From Dryomyza anilis (lineage: Eukaryota; Arthropoda; Insecta; Diptera; Dryomyzidae): a stretch of 64,000 nt of DNA. The position numbers and the translations under genes were made by a program. A model generated the notes under the pieces. The model was not told where the DNA came from. It saw only the letters and a list, made by a program, of their open reading frames with translations, and searched no databases. Numbering within the stretch: position 1 is the stretch's first letter; each line of letters begins with the position of its first letter. The stretch is taken from positions 41,974,471 to 42,038,470 of the forward strand of contig OX638135.1 of assembly GCA_951804985.1 (NCBI GenBank), read 5' to 3'. Shown one piece after another: positions 10,282 to 20,719 of the stretch.

Positions 10282-10795
10282 TCACGCTCGTTTCCGAATA
10301 TTTCCCCCGCGGGGTTGTTTTCCTGGATAATAACGTACAGGAATTGTTACTCCTGGTGGCGTCGGGACTCGAAACGCGTTAGAAATTTTTAAATCTTTAT
10401 CGCTGTCGTTCGTCTCGTAGCTCCGTTGCTCCGTTGCCCGTTCATTCGGCGTCTGCACCTCAGCGCCTATCGTGACCTCGTTATAAAGTGCCTTCGGGAG
10501 TCGTGGCTCCCGTCCTTGAGTCAAATATGCCGGACTGTAGCCTGTAGTCTCCGACACACTTGTATTAATTGCCAACGCAATTTCTGGCAACTGCTCGTCC
10601 CATCGGTTCTGTCGGTGTTCTGCCAACTGCGCTATGATTGTCTTCAGAGTCCTGTTCGCCCTGTCCGTAGGGTTTTCCTGGGGTGTGTACGGATCTGTGA
10701 ACTGTTGACTCACGCCCATATTTTGAAGAAATCGCCTGAACGCCTTGCTGGTGAATTGTGCTCCATTGTCAGTAATGAGCACGTGGTGTAAGGAC
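10282..10795 (-). pseudogene. G3 integrase, core C-terminal part
   Basis: The frame holds LITDNGAQFTS (second catalytic Asp) and TPQENPTDRANRTLK (catalytic Glu), followed by the usual helix (WDEQLPEIALAINTSVSETTGYSPAYL). The zinc-binding N-terminus and the strand with the first catalytic Asp are missing. At about 10,796 the sequence jumps from the region just after RNase H (AVAWKL) straight to ESLHHVLITDNG, a loss of well over 100 residues with a stop at the join. The product cannot integrate DNA. Confidence 0.85.
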
Positions 10796-11956
10796 TCATA
10801 GCTTCCAAGCTACTGCCTCGCTGTCGTCTGAGTGTTGCGGTAGATGCCTATATAGACTACCATCTTCAATGGCATAGTCGGGGAACTTTTCTGGTTGTTC
10901 TCGTATCTCGATTATTCGTCTGTCCGTCCATGGACAACGATCTTCAGCTGATGCCTCCTCTCTGGTCTTCATCAGCGTTTCCATTGGTTGCCTAGACAAT
11001 GCGTCAGCCACGACATCCAGCTTCCCTTTGCGGTACTGGATGTCGAATGTGTGCTGCTGTAGCTCCAGTGCCCAGCGCGCGATCCGCCCAGAAAGGCTCT
11101 CAATGGAGTTCAGCCATTTCAGGGACAAATGGTCGGTGATGACCAGGAACCGATATCCTTCCAGGTAAGGCCGCATTTTTCTAATTCCCCATACGATGGC
11201 TAGGCACTCCTTCTACGTTGGCGAGTAATTTTCTTCTGCCTTGTTTAACCTGCGGCTTGCGTATGCAATGACACGCTCCAGGCCATCAATGTCTTGCGTC
11301 AGCACTGTTCCTAATCCATAGTTGCTGGCGTCCGTCTGCAGCGTGAACTTTTTAGTAAAGTCTGGGCAACCCAGCACTGGTGCCTCATTTAGCATAACCT
11401 TTAACTGATCAAACGCCAACTGCTGTTCATCTGACCAACTGAAATGCTTCCCCTTTTTCAGCAGTCCTATCACTCGGTCTAGTGCGCGCTGAAATGTCGC
11501 CGGGGCCGAATGTAGCCCAAACGGCATCACCCGCCATTGGTACAGCCCTCGGCCAGGCACTGTAAATGCGGTGAGCTTCTTTTTGTCCTCGTCCATAGGG
11601 ATCTGCCAATACCCATTCTTTAAATCCAAACTGCTAATGAATTTAGCATTCTTCAATCGATCCAATATGTGGTGAATGCGTGGTAATGGATAGGCGTCCT
11701 GCACTGAATGCGAGTTCAGCTGCCGGTAGTCGATGCATAGCCGCCACTGTCCCGTCTCCTTCTTGACCAAGACAATAGGCGCACTGTGGGGGCTCCCTGA
11801 CGGCTCTATGCACCCCTTCGCGATGAGCGCGTCGACTTCCTCGTTGATAATCGCCTGCATCGCTGGATTCTTCGGAAAATAGCGCTGCTTTAGGGGGCGA
11901 TCATCCTTCATTATTATCTTGTGAGTGGTGAGGTCAGTTGTCCCCCCATTACTCAC
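10796..11956 (-). pseudogene. G3 reverse transcriptase-RNase H lacking the YxDD box
   Basis: The RT starts near 11,956 and shows the usual gypsy blocks: KGCIEPSGSPHSAPIVLVKK, CIDYRQLNSHSVQDAYPLPR, SLDLKNGYWQIP, MPFGLHSAPATFQ. After ALDRVIG it jumps at ~11,464 to LLKKGKHFSW, a thumb/connection sequence, so the strand with YxDD and ~100 neighbouring residues are gone without a frame change. RNase H follows (TDASNYGLG, YSPT) and is cut by a TAG at 11,213-11,215 where a Glu codon is expected. It then continues as MRPYLEGYRFLVITDH...DALSRQP. It is inactive as a polymerase. Confidence 0.9.
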
Positions 11957-11991
11957 AAACTTCCCAAGTTACTCCTTTAGAAATTGATCAA

Positions 11992-12537
11992 TTATTTCTT
12001 GTTCGCTGCGAGAGTCCGGTCGCACCACTGTGCACACCGGCTGCCGTTCTGGTTGCTGCCCCACTTCTCCCAAGGTGACACTCTGTCCACCGCAACTCCT
12101 GCCCGCTGTAAAAAATCCATCCCGATGATGATGTGGTCGACCACTGTGGGTAGCACCAGCAGTGTCAAAGGGCACTCCCTGTCCCCGAGTCTGCCGATCA
12201 CTAGTATCTGCTCCTTAACGTGCCTAGTTGCACCATCCGCCATGCTCACCCTGACATCCGTGCTTCTGCAATTAAATGGTGTACGAATCATCTGTGTGCA
12301 GACTTCGCTCACAAAACTCCGTGTTACGCCTGTGTCGACCGTTGCGACCGCCAACTCGTTGTCAATGGCAATTGTTACCACAATACGAGTCGCCTCCTTT
12401 TTCAGAGCTACTGCTGGATACGGGGAGCTGTGTTCGGGGCAGCCATCCCTCGCTACTGGCGGTTCCCCCGGTAGTTTCCCGAACGTCGTTGACAACATTC
12501 GACAGTGCGAACGCTCCTGCGTCCGCACTCCCAACAA
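11992..12537 (-). CDS. G3 retropepsin-like aspartic protease
   Basis: An open frame of 181 residues with the active-site motif ATVDTGVTRSFVS at about residues 65-77 and the later hydrophobic-Gly motif HIIIGMDFLQRAG. This is a single-domain retroviral-type protease that would cut the Gag-Pol polyprotein. It overlaps the gag frame by about 85 bp in another phase, consistent with translation by frameshifting, and is separated from the RT by a short spacer around 11,960-11,990. The real N-terminus is probably within a Gag-Pol fusion rather than at the first Met. Confidence 0.75.
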   Translation of the reverse strand: MLGVRTQERSHCRMLSTTFGKLPGEPPVARDGCPEHSSPYPAVALKKEATRIVVTIAIDNELAVATVDTGVTRSFVSEVCTQMIRTPFNCRSTDVRVSMADGATRHVKEQILVIGRLGDRECPLTLLVLPTVVDHIIIGMDFLQRAGVAVDRVSPWEKWGSNQNGSRCAQWCDRTLAANKK

Positions 12538-13724
12538 AATACAATCGCGTCATTACGGCAGTCCGCCTGCAGGTGTCCGTCGTGTCCGCAACGCCTGCAT
12601 GCGGTCCTTGGGTTAATGTCCACCCTGGTGACATCATCCAATCGTCGATTTTGTACCTCTCGTGGCCGTGCTGCGTGATGTGGCTGCGCGTGCCCCATCC
12701 TTTGAATAACGTCGTATTCGTCCGCCAGGTCTACTAGCTCTTCCATCGTGGAGAAGTCGCGACGCCGAATATATAGCTGATATTCTTGGCGGCAATTTCT
12801 AAAAACTCGATCCAGCTCTGTCTGCTCGTCGTAGTGCGCATGCCTCATCATGTCCTTCATTCCGATGACATAATCTCTGAACGTCTCCCGCGGCCGTTGT
12901 GTCCGTTTGTGGATGTCGTCATCGAGATCCTCAAAAAATCGTGGCGGCAGGAAAAACCGTAGAAACCCTCTCTTAAATTCACTCCAAGTAGTAGTTGTTT
13001 CTGTACCACGTCAATGCTCTCCCCTGCAAGAGATCCGCCAATCCGCGTGGAACCCAATCGCGGTCCACTCCATAGGTCTGCGTCAGCTCCTCTATGCGCT
13101 CGATGAACACCAGCGGGTCGCTGCTGCCATTAAACTTCACTGGCCATTTTCTCATCCGCTCCATTGCAATATCTTATCTTACTGCCTCTCCTTATCTTAC
13201 GCTGCTCCTTGATGGTGGACTGGTGCCGCCAACTGTTGCGCCCTTTGCGCCTGTTGCTGCTCCTGTTGTATCAGCTGCTGCGCCACCTGCGCCTGCTGTG
13301 CCTGTTGTTGTGCCTGTTGCTGTTCCTGTTGTTTTAGCTGCTGTGCCATTTGTGTGATTTGTGTAATTTGCGACTGTTGCGCTAATTGTGCCTGTGCCAC
13401 TGTCTGTGTTGTAAACTTTGGTGGCTGTGTCTCAGCCATCGAAAATGTGTAGGGTGACGAAGTTCCTACCGACATTAACGGCTTGGTAATGAATGTGAGC
13501 AGTGTGCATGTCTGCTCACTAGTGGTAAAAATAATTTTTGACTCACCCGGAAGTAGCGTTCCTTCGGTCGTACTGAGTCCAGCGGGTGGTAGAGTTAGCA
13601 ACTCCTGGAAACTGCTGGCTCCTGCCATCGGTAACGGTGAGACGCTCTTGCTGTGCCTGAGCTCCAACTTCTCCAGCCGCTCCACCTCTTCGCTGCTTTG
13701 TTTGCCTTCATTTATAAAGGCCAC
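12453..13724 (-). pseudogene. G3 gag (Gln-rich segment, capsid-like domain, zinc knuckle)
   Basis: The N-terminal frame (13,724-13,197) ends in a Gln/Ala-rich, low-complexity stretch. A stop and short gap follow. Then a capsid-like segment (PVKFNGSSDPLVFIERIEEL, then LLQGRALTWYRNNY) of the retrotransposon-gag type appears, broken by one or two frameshifts near 12,975-13,060. The C-terminal frame (12,860-12,453) continues FRDYVIGMKDMMRHAHYDEQ and carries a CCHC knuckle CRRCGHDGHLQADC and a second, degenerate Cys cluster (CWECGRRSVRTVECC). It would form the particle and bind RNA. At least two breaks make it a pseudogene. Confidence 0.8.
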
Positions 13725-14339
13725 GAAATTTTTGCGACAGTGCCGGTGCCATTAAAGCCGAATTCTGCGGCGTAAGTTGTAAGGTCCTCCTTCCGGAGAC
13801 CGTACACCCATGTCACCTTGACCATGGTGGTTTATATTTGTAATTATTTTTTTTTCACTGCGCGTTGCTTTTTAAAGGTTATGTCACTCTTGTATTGTTC
13901 ACTTTGTTTTTTTTTCAATTTAAACTGCGGTTTTCAATTTTTTCAGGGGATTATTTACTTTATTATTTTTCACTTTTCTCAGGGGATTTCTTTGTTCAAT
14001 TTTTTTCTTTTCACTTATCTTGGGGCTTGTTTTCTTTTCACTTTCTCAGGGGGTTTCTTTGTTCATTTTCACAGTTCTATTTGGCGCACTGTTTCTTTTT
14101 TTTTTCAATAGTTTATTTTTCCATCAAGCGTGGAATGTTCGTTGTTTTACCTGTTTAGGCGATCGTTGGTTTTATTTGTTTATGCGTCGTTCGTTGCTTT
14201 ACTTGTTTATGTGGTGACCGTTGCTTTTTTCATTTATGCTGCGTTCGTTTGCTTTACTTATTTTATGCTGCCAACGTTGTTCTGCTTACTGTTGTGTCCA
14301 TCGATGCGGCGTTTATTTGGCGTGCATTTATTTGATTTT
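13725..14339 (-). other. G3 5' leader
   Basis: The region between primer site and gag is T-rich on the plus strand, with repeated TTTTCAGGGG(A/G)TTT motifs around 13,940-14,060. The short ORFs seen there are composition artefacts. No feature beyond the leader role is supported. Confidence 0.6.
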
Positions 14340-14360
14340 TGCGTTGCACTGGGGGTCCCA
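14340..14360 (-). promoter_or_regulatory. G3 primer binding site (putative)
   Basis: Directly inside the 5' LTR the minus strand reads TGGGACCCCCAGTGCAACGC. The TGG start matches the CCA end of a tRNA. I could not assign the tRNA with confidence. Confidence 0.65.
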
Positions 14361-15245
14361 TGTAACGGTCCGGTCTCCGGGTTCAGAGCTGGGATAGCTT
14401 AGCGGGCTCCAGAAGTCCGTGCATTACAGAAATTTATATATACAGGGAAAACCCTCAGCACCAAATAAATACGCCGTACGCAATGTGGTTATCATTATTC
14501 AATTTATCTTTATTAAATTCATTCTAATATATTATGAGGCAGCGTCCTGCCTGATGCACTCGACGCTCCTTGCTGGTTCTCGCTGAAATATGTGTTTGCA
14601 ACCAGACTTACTCGATGCGATGTGTTTTCAGGAACTGTTTGATATGTCCTGGGTCCATAACCAGGGCGGAAACTCTAGTCAGTTATGTCACGTTTGGTCC
14701 ACGTGCCCCCCGATACGGTTTAATTAAAAACACACCCAGGGCAACACGCTTGGCGAAGTCCCCCGATACGGTTTACTTAAAAACACACCCAGGGTAACGA
14801 TGCAGCTATTCAGTCACGAAGTCAGGGACAGAGAGAGATTTTCCCTCGTGCAATGCCTTTTATAGTCCATTGGTTTGTGAAGCGTTGGTTCGTTGTTGTC
14901 CAACCGTTGGTGGATTGTTGCCCACGATTCTGTAGCTTTGCTACGTCTGTGTATCGGTGATGCGCTCACCAGTGTATTCGTAACACATTGCCGCTTCGCT
15001 CACTGGTGCGCCTGTGTTGGTGACACAATTGTATGTTCTGGCCGTTGGTGTCTGCTAATTCTCTCACCAGTGAGAGTATATGAGTGACACTTTGTAGCCA
15101 AGCTCACTGGTGAGCTTGAGCTCGTTGGTGTTAATTCGATGCTCTGCGCCGTGTTTGGTTCGACGGCGTTGACGTCGAAGCCGGTTACTTGGATCTGCCG
15201 TGAATGTGCGGTCGCCATTTGACGCCTCAAAATGGTACCGTCACA
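14361..15245 (-). mobile_element. G3 5' LTR
   Basis: 885 bp, with the same ends as the 3' LTR (TGTAACGGTCC...CCGTCACA on the plus strand). The right end is followed by ATAC, the target duplication. It contains direct repeats of the CCCGATACGGTTTAATTAAAAACACACCC type (two units, ~14,710-14,790). Confidence 0.93.
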
Positions 15246-15317
15246 ATACTTGTGTAATATTTATTCATACTTATAATGATAATCTAACCGATTTAATACT
15301 TGTAATTGGATGATAAT

Positions 15318-15383
<66 letters not shown>

Positions 15384-17640
15384 GTATATAGATAAACTTG
15401 TTCAAATTATTTTACATATAAGTGTTTTGATTGTGTATTGAGTGTGTGTGTGTTTGTTGGTATTTTAAAATGAATATATTGATTTTATATTTGGGTTAGA
15501 GAGGTGTAAATAATTACATGAGTGACTTTTGTGTGCCCGACTGTTGGACCAGATTTCTCCTCTTGCTCTTCTGTGTGTTGGGTCGGATTTGCCTTGTTCA
15601 TCTTCAATGTTTCGTTGTATGTAGTGTGTTGGATCTGTTGGGCTTCGATGGTTCTTGTGGAATTTGCAAATGGAGTTATCTCCAGTAGACGTCGTCATGT
15701 TGATACGCTGGACTCTTAGTCGGTCAAGATAGTTTTGGTCCCGTTGACTTGGTTGACGATTCGTTCGAGATGAGTGTTCTTTTCTGCGATCTTGTCCAAC
15801 ATTTTGAAAACATCTTGGTGCTCATGTCACTTTATGTAGCCTATAGATTTCTGAATTGTTGATATCAGAAAACCGCTGGGCATCTGCTTCACTACTTTTT
15901 TGTGGAACATCTTGGTGCTCATGTCGTTTTATTTAGAATATTATAGATTTCTGAATTGTTGATATCAGAAAATCGTTACTGCATCGCTTCTTCTCTATGT
16001 GCGATGGAAGACATAATAATTTGACTTTTTATATACATTTTCAAGATCAATGTTGTATATTGTTTTCTGCATCTTGTTTCTGGCAGTTGTAGTTTTATGA
16101 TTAAAATTCAATCACTGCAATCTACTTGTGCTTGGTATAACAACAAGTTTGCTCCTAGTGCATCCTTCTACGTCTTCAAATATGCTGCCACTCTGCTTCA
16201 TTTCTTCGTTTTTTTTTCTTTATTTGAATCTGCTGGACCTCTGCTTCACTTCTTCTTCTTGTTGATAACACCCAGAGCTCCTTCCACATGTCCCCATTAA
16301 AGTCCCAAGACCCCAACGATTATCTATGCGTCTTCTGAGTATCCAGCGCTGTCACTCTAAATAACAATTCTTGTGCACTCGGATATTTTAAATTTACATT
16401 AATATTTTACAAACAAGTAATTTAATATTGTTTTTAAACTCTTTCAAATGTTATAATTAATTATTTCATATAATTTTTTTTTATTTCATATACATTTTTT
16501 TGTTTTTATATAAATATATATGTATATAGAATATATTGTACATTAAATATATTGTATATACATATATTTATTATTTTAAATCTTCTCAAAAATTGTTGAA
16601 TTAATTATATATGTATATATATATTATTTTAAATCTGATTAAATTTAGTTTTTTTAAAATTTATTTAATTTTGAATACAAATTTGTATATCTCTTTTTTA
16701 AAAATAAAATGTTAGATAAAAATTAAAATAATATTTTTTTTTTGTTTTTTTAATTTTACTTCCCCTTTTTTTTTATATATATATATATTTTTTTATCTCT
16801 TTTTTTTATTCTTTAAAATTTTAATTGTTAATATTATTATTTTTTTTTTGTCTTCTTTTTTTTCTTCTCTTTTTTTTCTTTTTAATAAAAATTTGTATCC
16901 CTCTTTTTTTTTCATGTTTATTTTTTTTTTTTTTCATATTTCTTATATCTCTTCTTATTATATTTTTCTTTAAAATTTAAAAATTCGTTTTAAAAAAAAA
17001 ATAATATTTAATACCTATATATTTTCTCCATTTTATTTATTTTACTAATATGTTTCCTCTTTTTTTTCGATTCAATTATTAATTTTTTTTTTTTAATTTT
17101 AACTGCACTAAATATTTATATATTTCTCTTTTTTTTAATTTTAATACTAACTGATATTTTTCATCTTCTTCTTTAAGAAATTTAATTTATTATAAGTAAG
17201 TTATATGTCAGCTATTAACGCTTGCTTAGTGTATGATATGCATACGTTCGTACAAACTGCATATGTGCTTTGCATGAAACACTTGGGGGAATGACCCTTT
17301 TCATGGTTTGATAGCTTGCGCTATTAATATAGGTCAGTAATGCAATTGTTGGTTTTGCATTATCTGTATTTAATTTGACAATTTTATGACTAACATTGAT
17401 TTAACTTTAAATTAATGCAATTTGTTGCATGTGCTTAATTTATTTCCATTCTCTTTAAAATTATAAGTTATTTTCCTAAAATAGTTATATATATATATAT
17501 ATTTTTTATATTTTTTATTATTAAATTATTGTTTTTAATATGTCCTATGTTTTTTTATTTTTTTATTATTATATTTTTTCTTTTGTTTGTTACTTACTGT
17601 TTTCCTAAACTATTGATATTTATTTCTTCCTCCAAATGAC
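15246..17640 (-). other. G2 3' region, A+T-rich, no env found
   Basis: G2 resumes after the G3 insertion. There is an (AT)n run at 15,318-15,377, a pair of ~75-bp direct repeats (around 15,810-15,880 and 15,905-15,975, sharing ACATCTTGGTGCTCATGTC and TTCTGAATTGTTGATATCAG), and long T-rich low complexity (16,400-17,200). An open frame of 77 codons at 15,465-15,698 (minus) has no recognisable domain. Elements of the 17.6/297 group often carry env here; I cannot see one. Confidence 0.6.
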
Positions 17641-17649
17641 GAGTTATTT

Positions 17650-18560
17650 AATGTTTTATGGCCCACTTCCCTCTACGACCACGTAGGGTCCCTTCCAAAT
17701 TGGAGAGAGCTTATTCTTCCTAGTTTGGTTTTTCATTAAAACCATGTCGTGTGGTTTGAATTGTATAGGGTTGAGGTTCTTGTCGTATTGTTTTATCGAC
17801 ACCTCCTAGGCCCTACATTGATTTTGCCTGACGATCTCGTGTGATCGCTGTATTTGGTACTTTAATAGCTTATTGTAGTCTTCTGCGTTATATAAAGGTT
17901 AACATTTACGCTTTAAATTCGTAGGCATGTCGAAGTCAAACCCGTACACCGTACGGAATGGTGTTTCACCCGTCGACGTACGGACCATGTTATTATGAAT
18001 ATGCATTGCAGAGTTTAACCATTGGTCTCAGTTTGACCCATCCTCTTTAGCAAAACTAAGTAAATATTCAGCTAGTGGACGATGATTTCGTTCCAATGAC
18101 CCATTAGCCTGTGGATGGTAGGGTGTTATATGTAATTTTTTAATTCCTAACAATTTACATGTATCCGAAAATAGTTTGGAAACTAAGTTCGATCCATTGT
18201 CTGTTACCAATACTTTGGGTATATTGTGGCGTGTAACTATTTCGTTGAAGAATGCTTTTGCTACGGTGTTGGCTTCCGCATCGGGTATAGCCACACAGCA
18301 CATAAATTTTGAAAAATCGTCCTGAAAAGTTAAGATGTATTTATTCCCTGAAATGGTTTCAGGCAGAATACCCACCATGTCCATGTACACTTTGTCAAAG
18401 GGTCTGACTGGCGTATCAGTTAGAACCATTGGCATCTTCGTTAGCCTTGAACTCTTGTTTACCTGGCATTTTGAACAATTTTTCACATAATCCTTTATTT
18501 GTTTCTGCATACCCTTTCATCGGTACTGTTGCCGAATTCTTAAAAATGTTTTTACGCCAC
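17650..18560 (-). pseudogene. G2 integrase
   Basis: The main frame (18,510-18,028) has the end of the zinc-binding domain (CSKCQ), then the catalytic core with the first Asp in KVYMDMVGILP, the second in VTDNGSN, and the Glu in QANGSLERNH. All three acidic residues are present. To the left the frame continues through MHIHNNMVRTSTGETPFRTV and YDKNLNPIQF...NKLSPIWKGPYVVVEG, typical of the C-terminal domain of 17.6/297-like integrases. It is interrupted by about four stop codons, so the protein is not made whole. Confidence 0.88.
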
Positions 18561-18599
18561 CTTGGTTACCACCTAACGGTGAATCGTGAAATTCCTTAA

Positions 18600-19417
18600 T
18601 TACCGTTTGAGACGGAAACGCGCAAGACGTGATGTCTGATCTTTTAAGTTTGTTATACCCTTTAGGGGCTGATAAATTTTAAATGATCTTTTCAAAAGAT
18701 ATGCCCTAAAATTTTTTGTTGCCCATACAATTGCCAAAAATTCTTTCTCTATAGTAGAGTAACGTGTTTCCGCATCGTTGAGAGACCTACTGGCAAACGC
18801 GATCGGACGGTCGCTTCCAACTTCACCTTGCGAAAGCCTGAAGGTAACCACTGGCTAAATCTAGTATTGAAAAATACCGACTATGTTCTAACTGGTCTAA
18901 AATCTCATCTATTCGTGGTATTTCACCTGTTTGATAGTGACGTCATTTAATTTTCGGAAATCTATAACCAGTCTCCATTTCTTATTGCCATCTTTATCGC
19001 CCTTTTTAGGTACCAATAATAATGGGGAATTCCAAGGCGACATGCTTGGTGAAATAATTCCATCGTCTAACATCTTTGATACTTGTCTATTAATCTCATT
19101 TCTATGCATATGAGGAAGTTTATACTGTTTCTGATTTATTGGTGGCTGATTCCATTGTGTGGGTATTTCATGTTTTAATATCGGAGTGAATGTAATTCAT
19201 CCCCTTCCAAATGAAAAACGTCATGATATAACAAGCAAATATTTTGCAAAGATGCAACTTCTTCTTTATTTAATGATTCATCGATCTTTATATTTCCTAA
19301 TAATCTATCAATTCTATTTTTTATATTAACCGAGTTTATTGTAGAACTCGTCTTTGTTGCTTCTTTATATTTGTTAAAATTGGAAAATTGTGGCTTGAAA
19401 TTGCTATCAATGGTCAC
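18600..19417 (-). pseudogene. G2 RT-RNase H with the RT palm deleted
   Basis: The frames show the RT N-terminal part (EINRQVSKMLDDGIISPSMS, NSPLLLVPKK, WRLVIDFRKLNDVT), a frameshift near 18,930, then IPRIDEILDQLEHSRYFSI and DLASGY. At ~18,850 the sequence jumps to RNase H (LSQGEVGSDRPIAFASRSLN, EKEFLAIVWATKNFR). About 150-200 residues including the YxDD strand are missing. Upstream (19,417-19,175) is the protease-RT linker. It cannot act as a polymerase. Confidence 0.87.
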
Positions 19418-19713
19418 CTCCTAATCGGAGGCATTAAAATTGATGCATATACTCTATTTCTTCTAACGTTTCTTAAATCCTCTCCCAAATATACTCCTGG
19501 CTGAATTTCCTGTTTGTGCAACAAAACTATAGGAATTCTTGTTCTTAACGGCAGTGATACAACCATGGCTGTTCTGGGCTGTACCCTGATTTGTTGATTA
19601 AAATTAATATTATCTATGTCTTGTAATGATTTTAATGGAAATTTAACAAGATGATTTTTGTCTTCATCAAAAAATGTAATTTTTTTATTTAACGCATTTA
19701 TTATAGATCTGTT

Positions 19714-20079
19714 TCAGAGATTGTCACGCCCGACTGCTGGTACCCCTTGTTTAAGTGACACAATGTGTAGCGTTAAACTCAGGTTTACTATGTTTGTGTG
19801 CTGAATCTCAGTGGAGCCTAAGGTTCTAACGCATCCACCAAAAGCACCACTCAGATCCCTCTGAATATTTTTATTAAAATTCGCCATCCTATTTTCTTTA
19901 ATCAGGCTGGCCTCAGCTCCAGAATCCACTAATAAAGTAAGTTTTCCATTTTTTGCTGCCTCGCAAGGTACTTCAATGAACACATCACTCGTATCGGATA
20001 TTTTGAAACACTCTCCATGCCGGTTAAATATTTTACGATGCATGCCTAATTGTGAAGCTAATTTCATTCTCCTCGACAT
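19714..20079 (-). pseudogene. G2 aspartic protease region
   Basis: The frame has the active-site motif TLLVDSGAEASLIKE about halfway and then a Gly-rich flap-like segment. A DSGA in place of DTGA is common in this group. The continuation of the domain, with the second conserved Gly region, lies in another phase to the left, so the domain is frameshifted near 19,714. Confidence 0.75.
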
Positions 20080-20513
20080 AAAATTACTCTTAAAATTATT
20101 GAAGACAATTTAATTTTACAGATCGTGAATTTATTATACATTTCTGAAGATAAAACGCACATAGTGCTAATAATAAAAAGAAATATTGAAATTACTTCAT
20201 TGCAAATTATACTCGATCCTGTGCGGAATGTATCCACAGTATCCACAGTGCCAGACGTTTGATCTACAATTCCCAAATTTTCAGGGCAGTTAATTACAAC
20301 TTTCTTTTTATTTGATTTACTTTTGATTTTATTATTCTTGATTTTAATATTTTTAACTTCCGATTCAATTGGTTCTACTTTCTTTACTTTATTTGCCTTC
20401 TTTATAATTTGTTTATTTTTAATTTCCATAATTCCTATATTCTGTTCATTATTCGCGTCAAGCTGTGTATTATTATTATTATTATGTTTTTGTTGGAAGA
20501 TTTTTATCTTCAT
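20064..20513 (-). pseudogene. G2 Lys/Asn-rich gag-pol linker
   Basis: An A-rich frame coding a Lys/Asn/Ile-rich peptide joins the gag C-terminus to the protease. The last third has a hydrophobic run (ISIFLFIISTMCVLSS) but lies in A+T-rich sequence and is not a convincing membrane segment. I recognise no family. Confidence 0.45.
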
Positions 20514-20719
20514 TAATATGTATTTTTACTTTTTGTTCTTCATTTTCTGCGTTAATAATATTCGCTGTTTTATTTTGTTGTAGTGTCCTCTTTGAAACTT
20601 CTACAACTACTGGCCTTACTACACTATTTGCTAAGGGTCCCCAGTTTAGTGGCCTTGACTGGGCCCCTGGTAGTTTCCCTGTGGACTGCTATTATTGTTC
20701 CATGCATCATATTTTCGTT

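Larger units (their letters stand above)
6681..15245 (-). mobile_element. G3: Ty3/gypsy LTR retrotransposon carrying a Ulp1-like protease ORF
   Basis: 8,565-bp element with two LTRs (6,681-7,467 and 14,361-15,245), flanked by a perfect 4-bp duplication ATAC (6,677-6,680 and 15,246-15,249). Reading right to left: 5' LTR, putative primer site, T-rich leader, gag with Gln-rich segment and zinc knuckle, aspartic protease, RT, RNase H, integrase, a minisatellite, then an extra ORF with a C48 (Ulp1/SENP) domain, polypurine tract and 3' LTR. Composition is clearly more G+C-rich than its surroundings. Several frames are broken and the RT and integrase have internal deletions. Confidence 0.93.

Noticed and set aside
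13818..14402. Plus-strand frames rich in Phe and hydrophobic residues that look like membrane proteins
   Set aside because: Artefact of the T-rich G3 leader; no conserved start, no family signature, and they end at the LTR boundary.
15465..15698. Possible env remnant in the G2 3' region
   Set aside because: 77 codons without signal peptide, membrane segment or known env motif.
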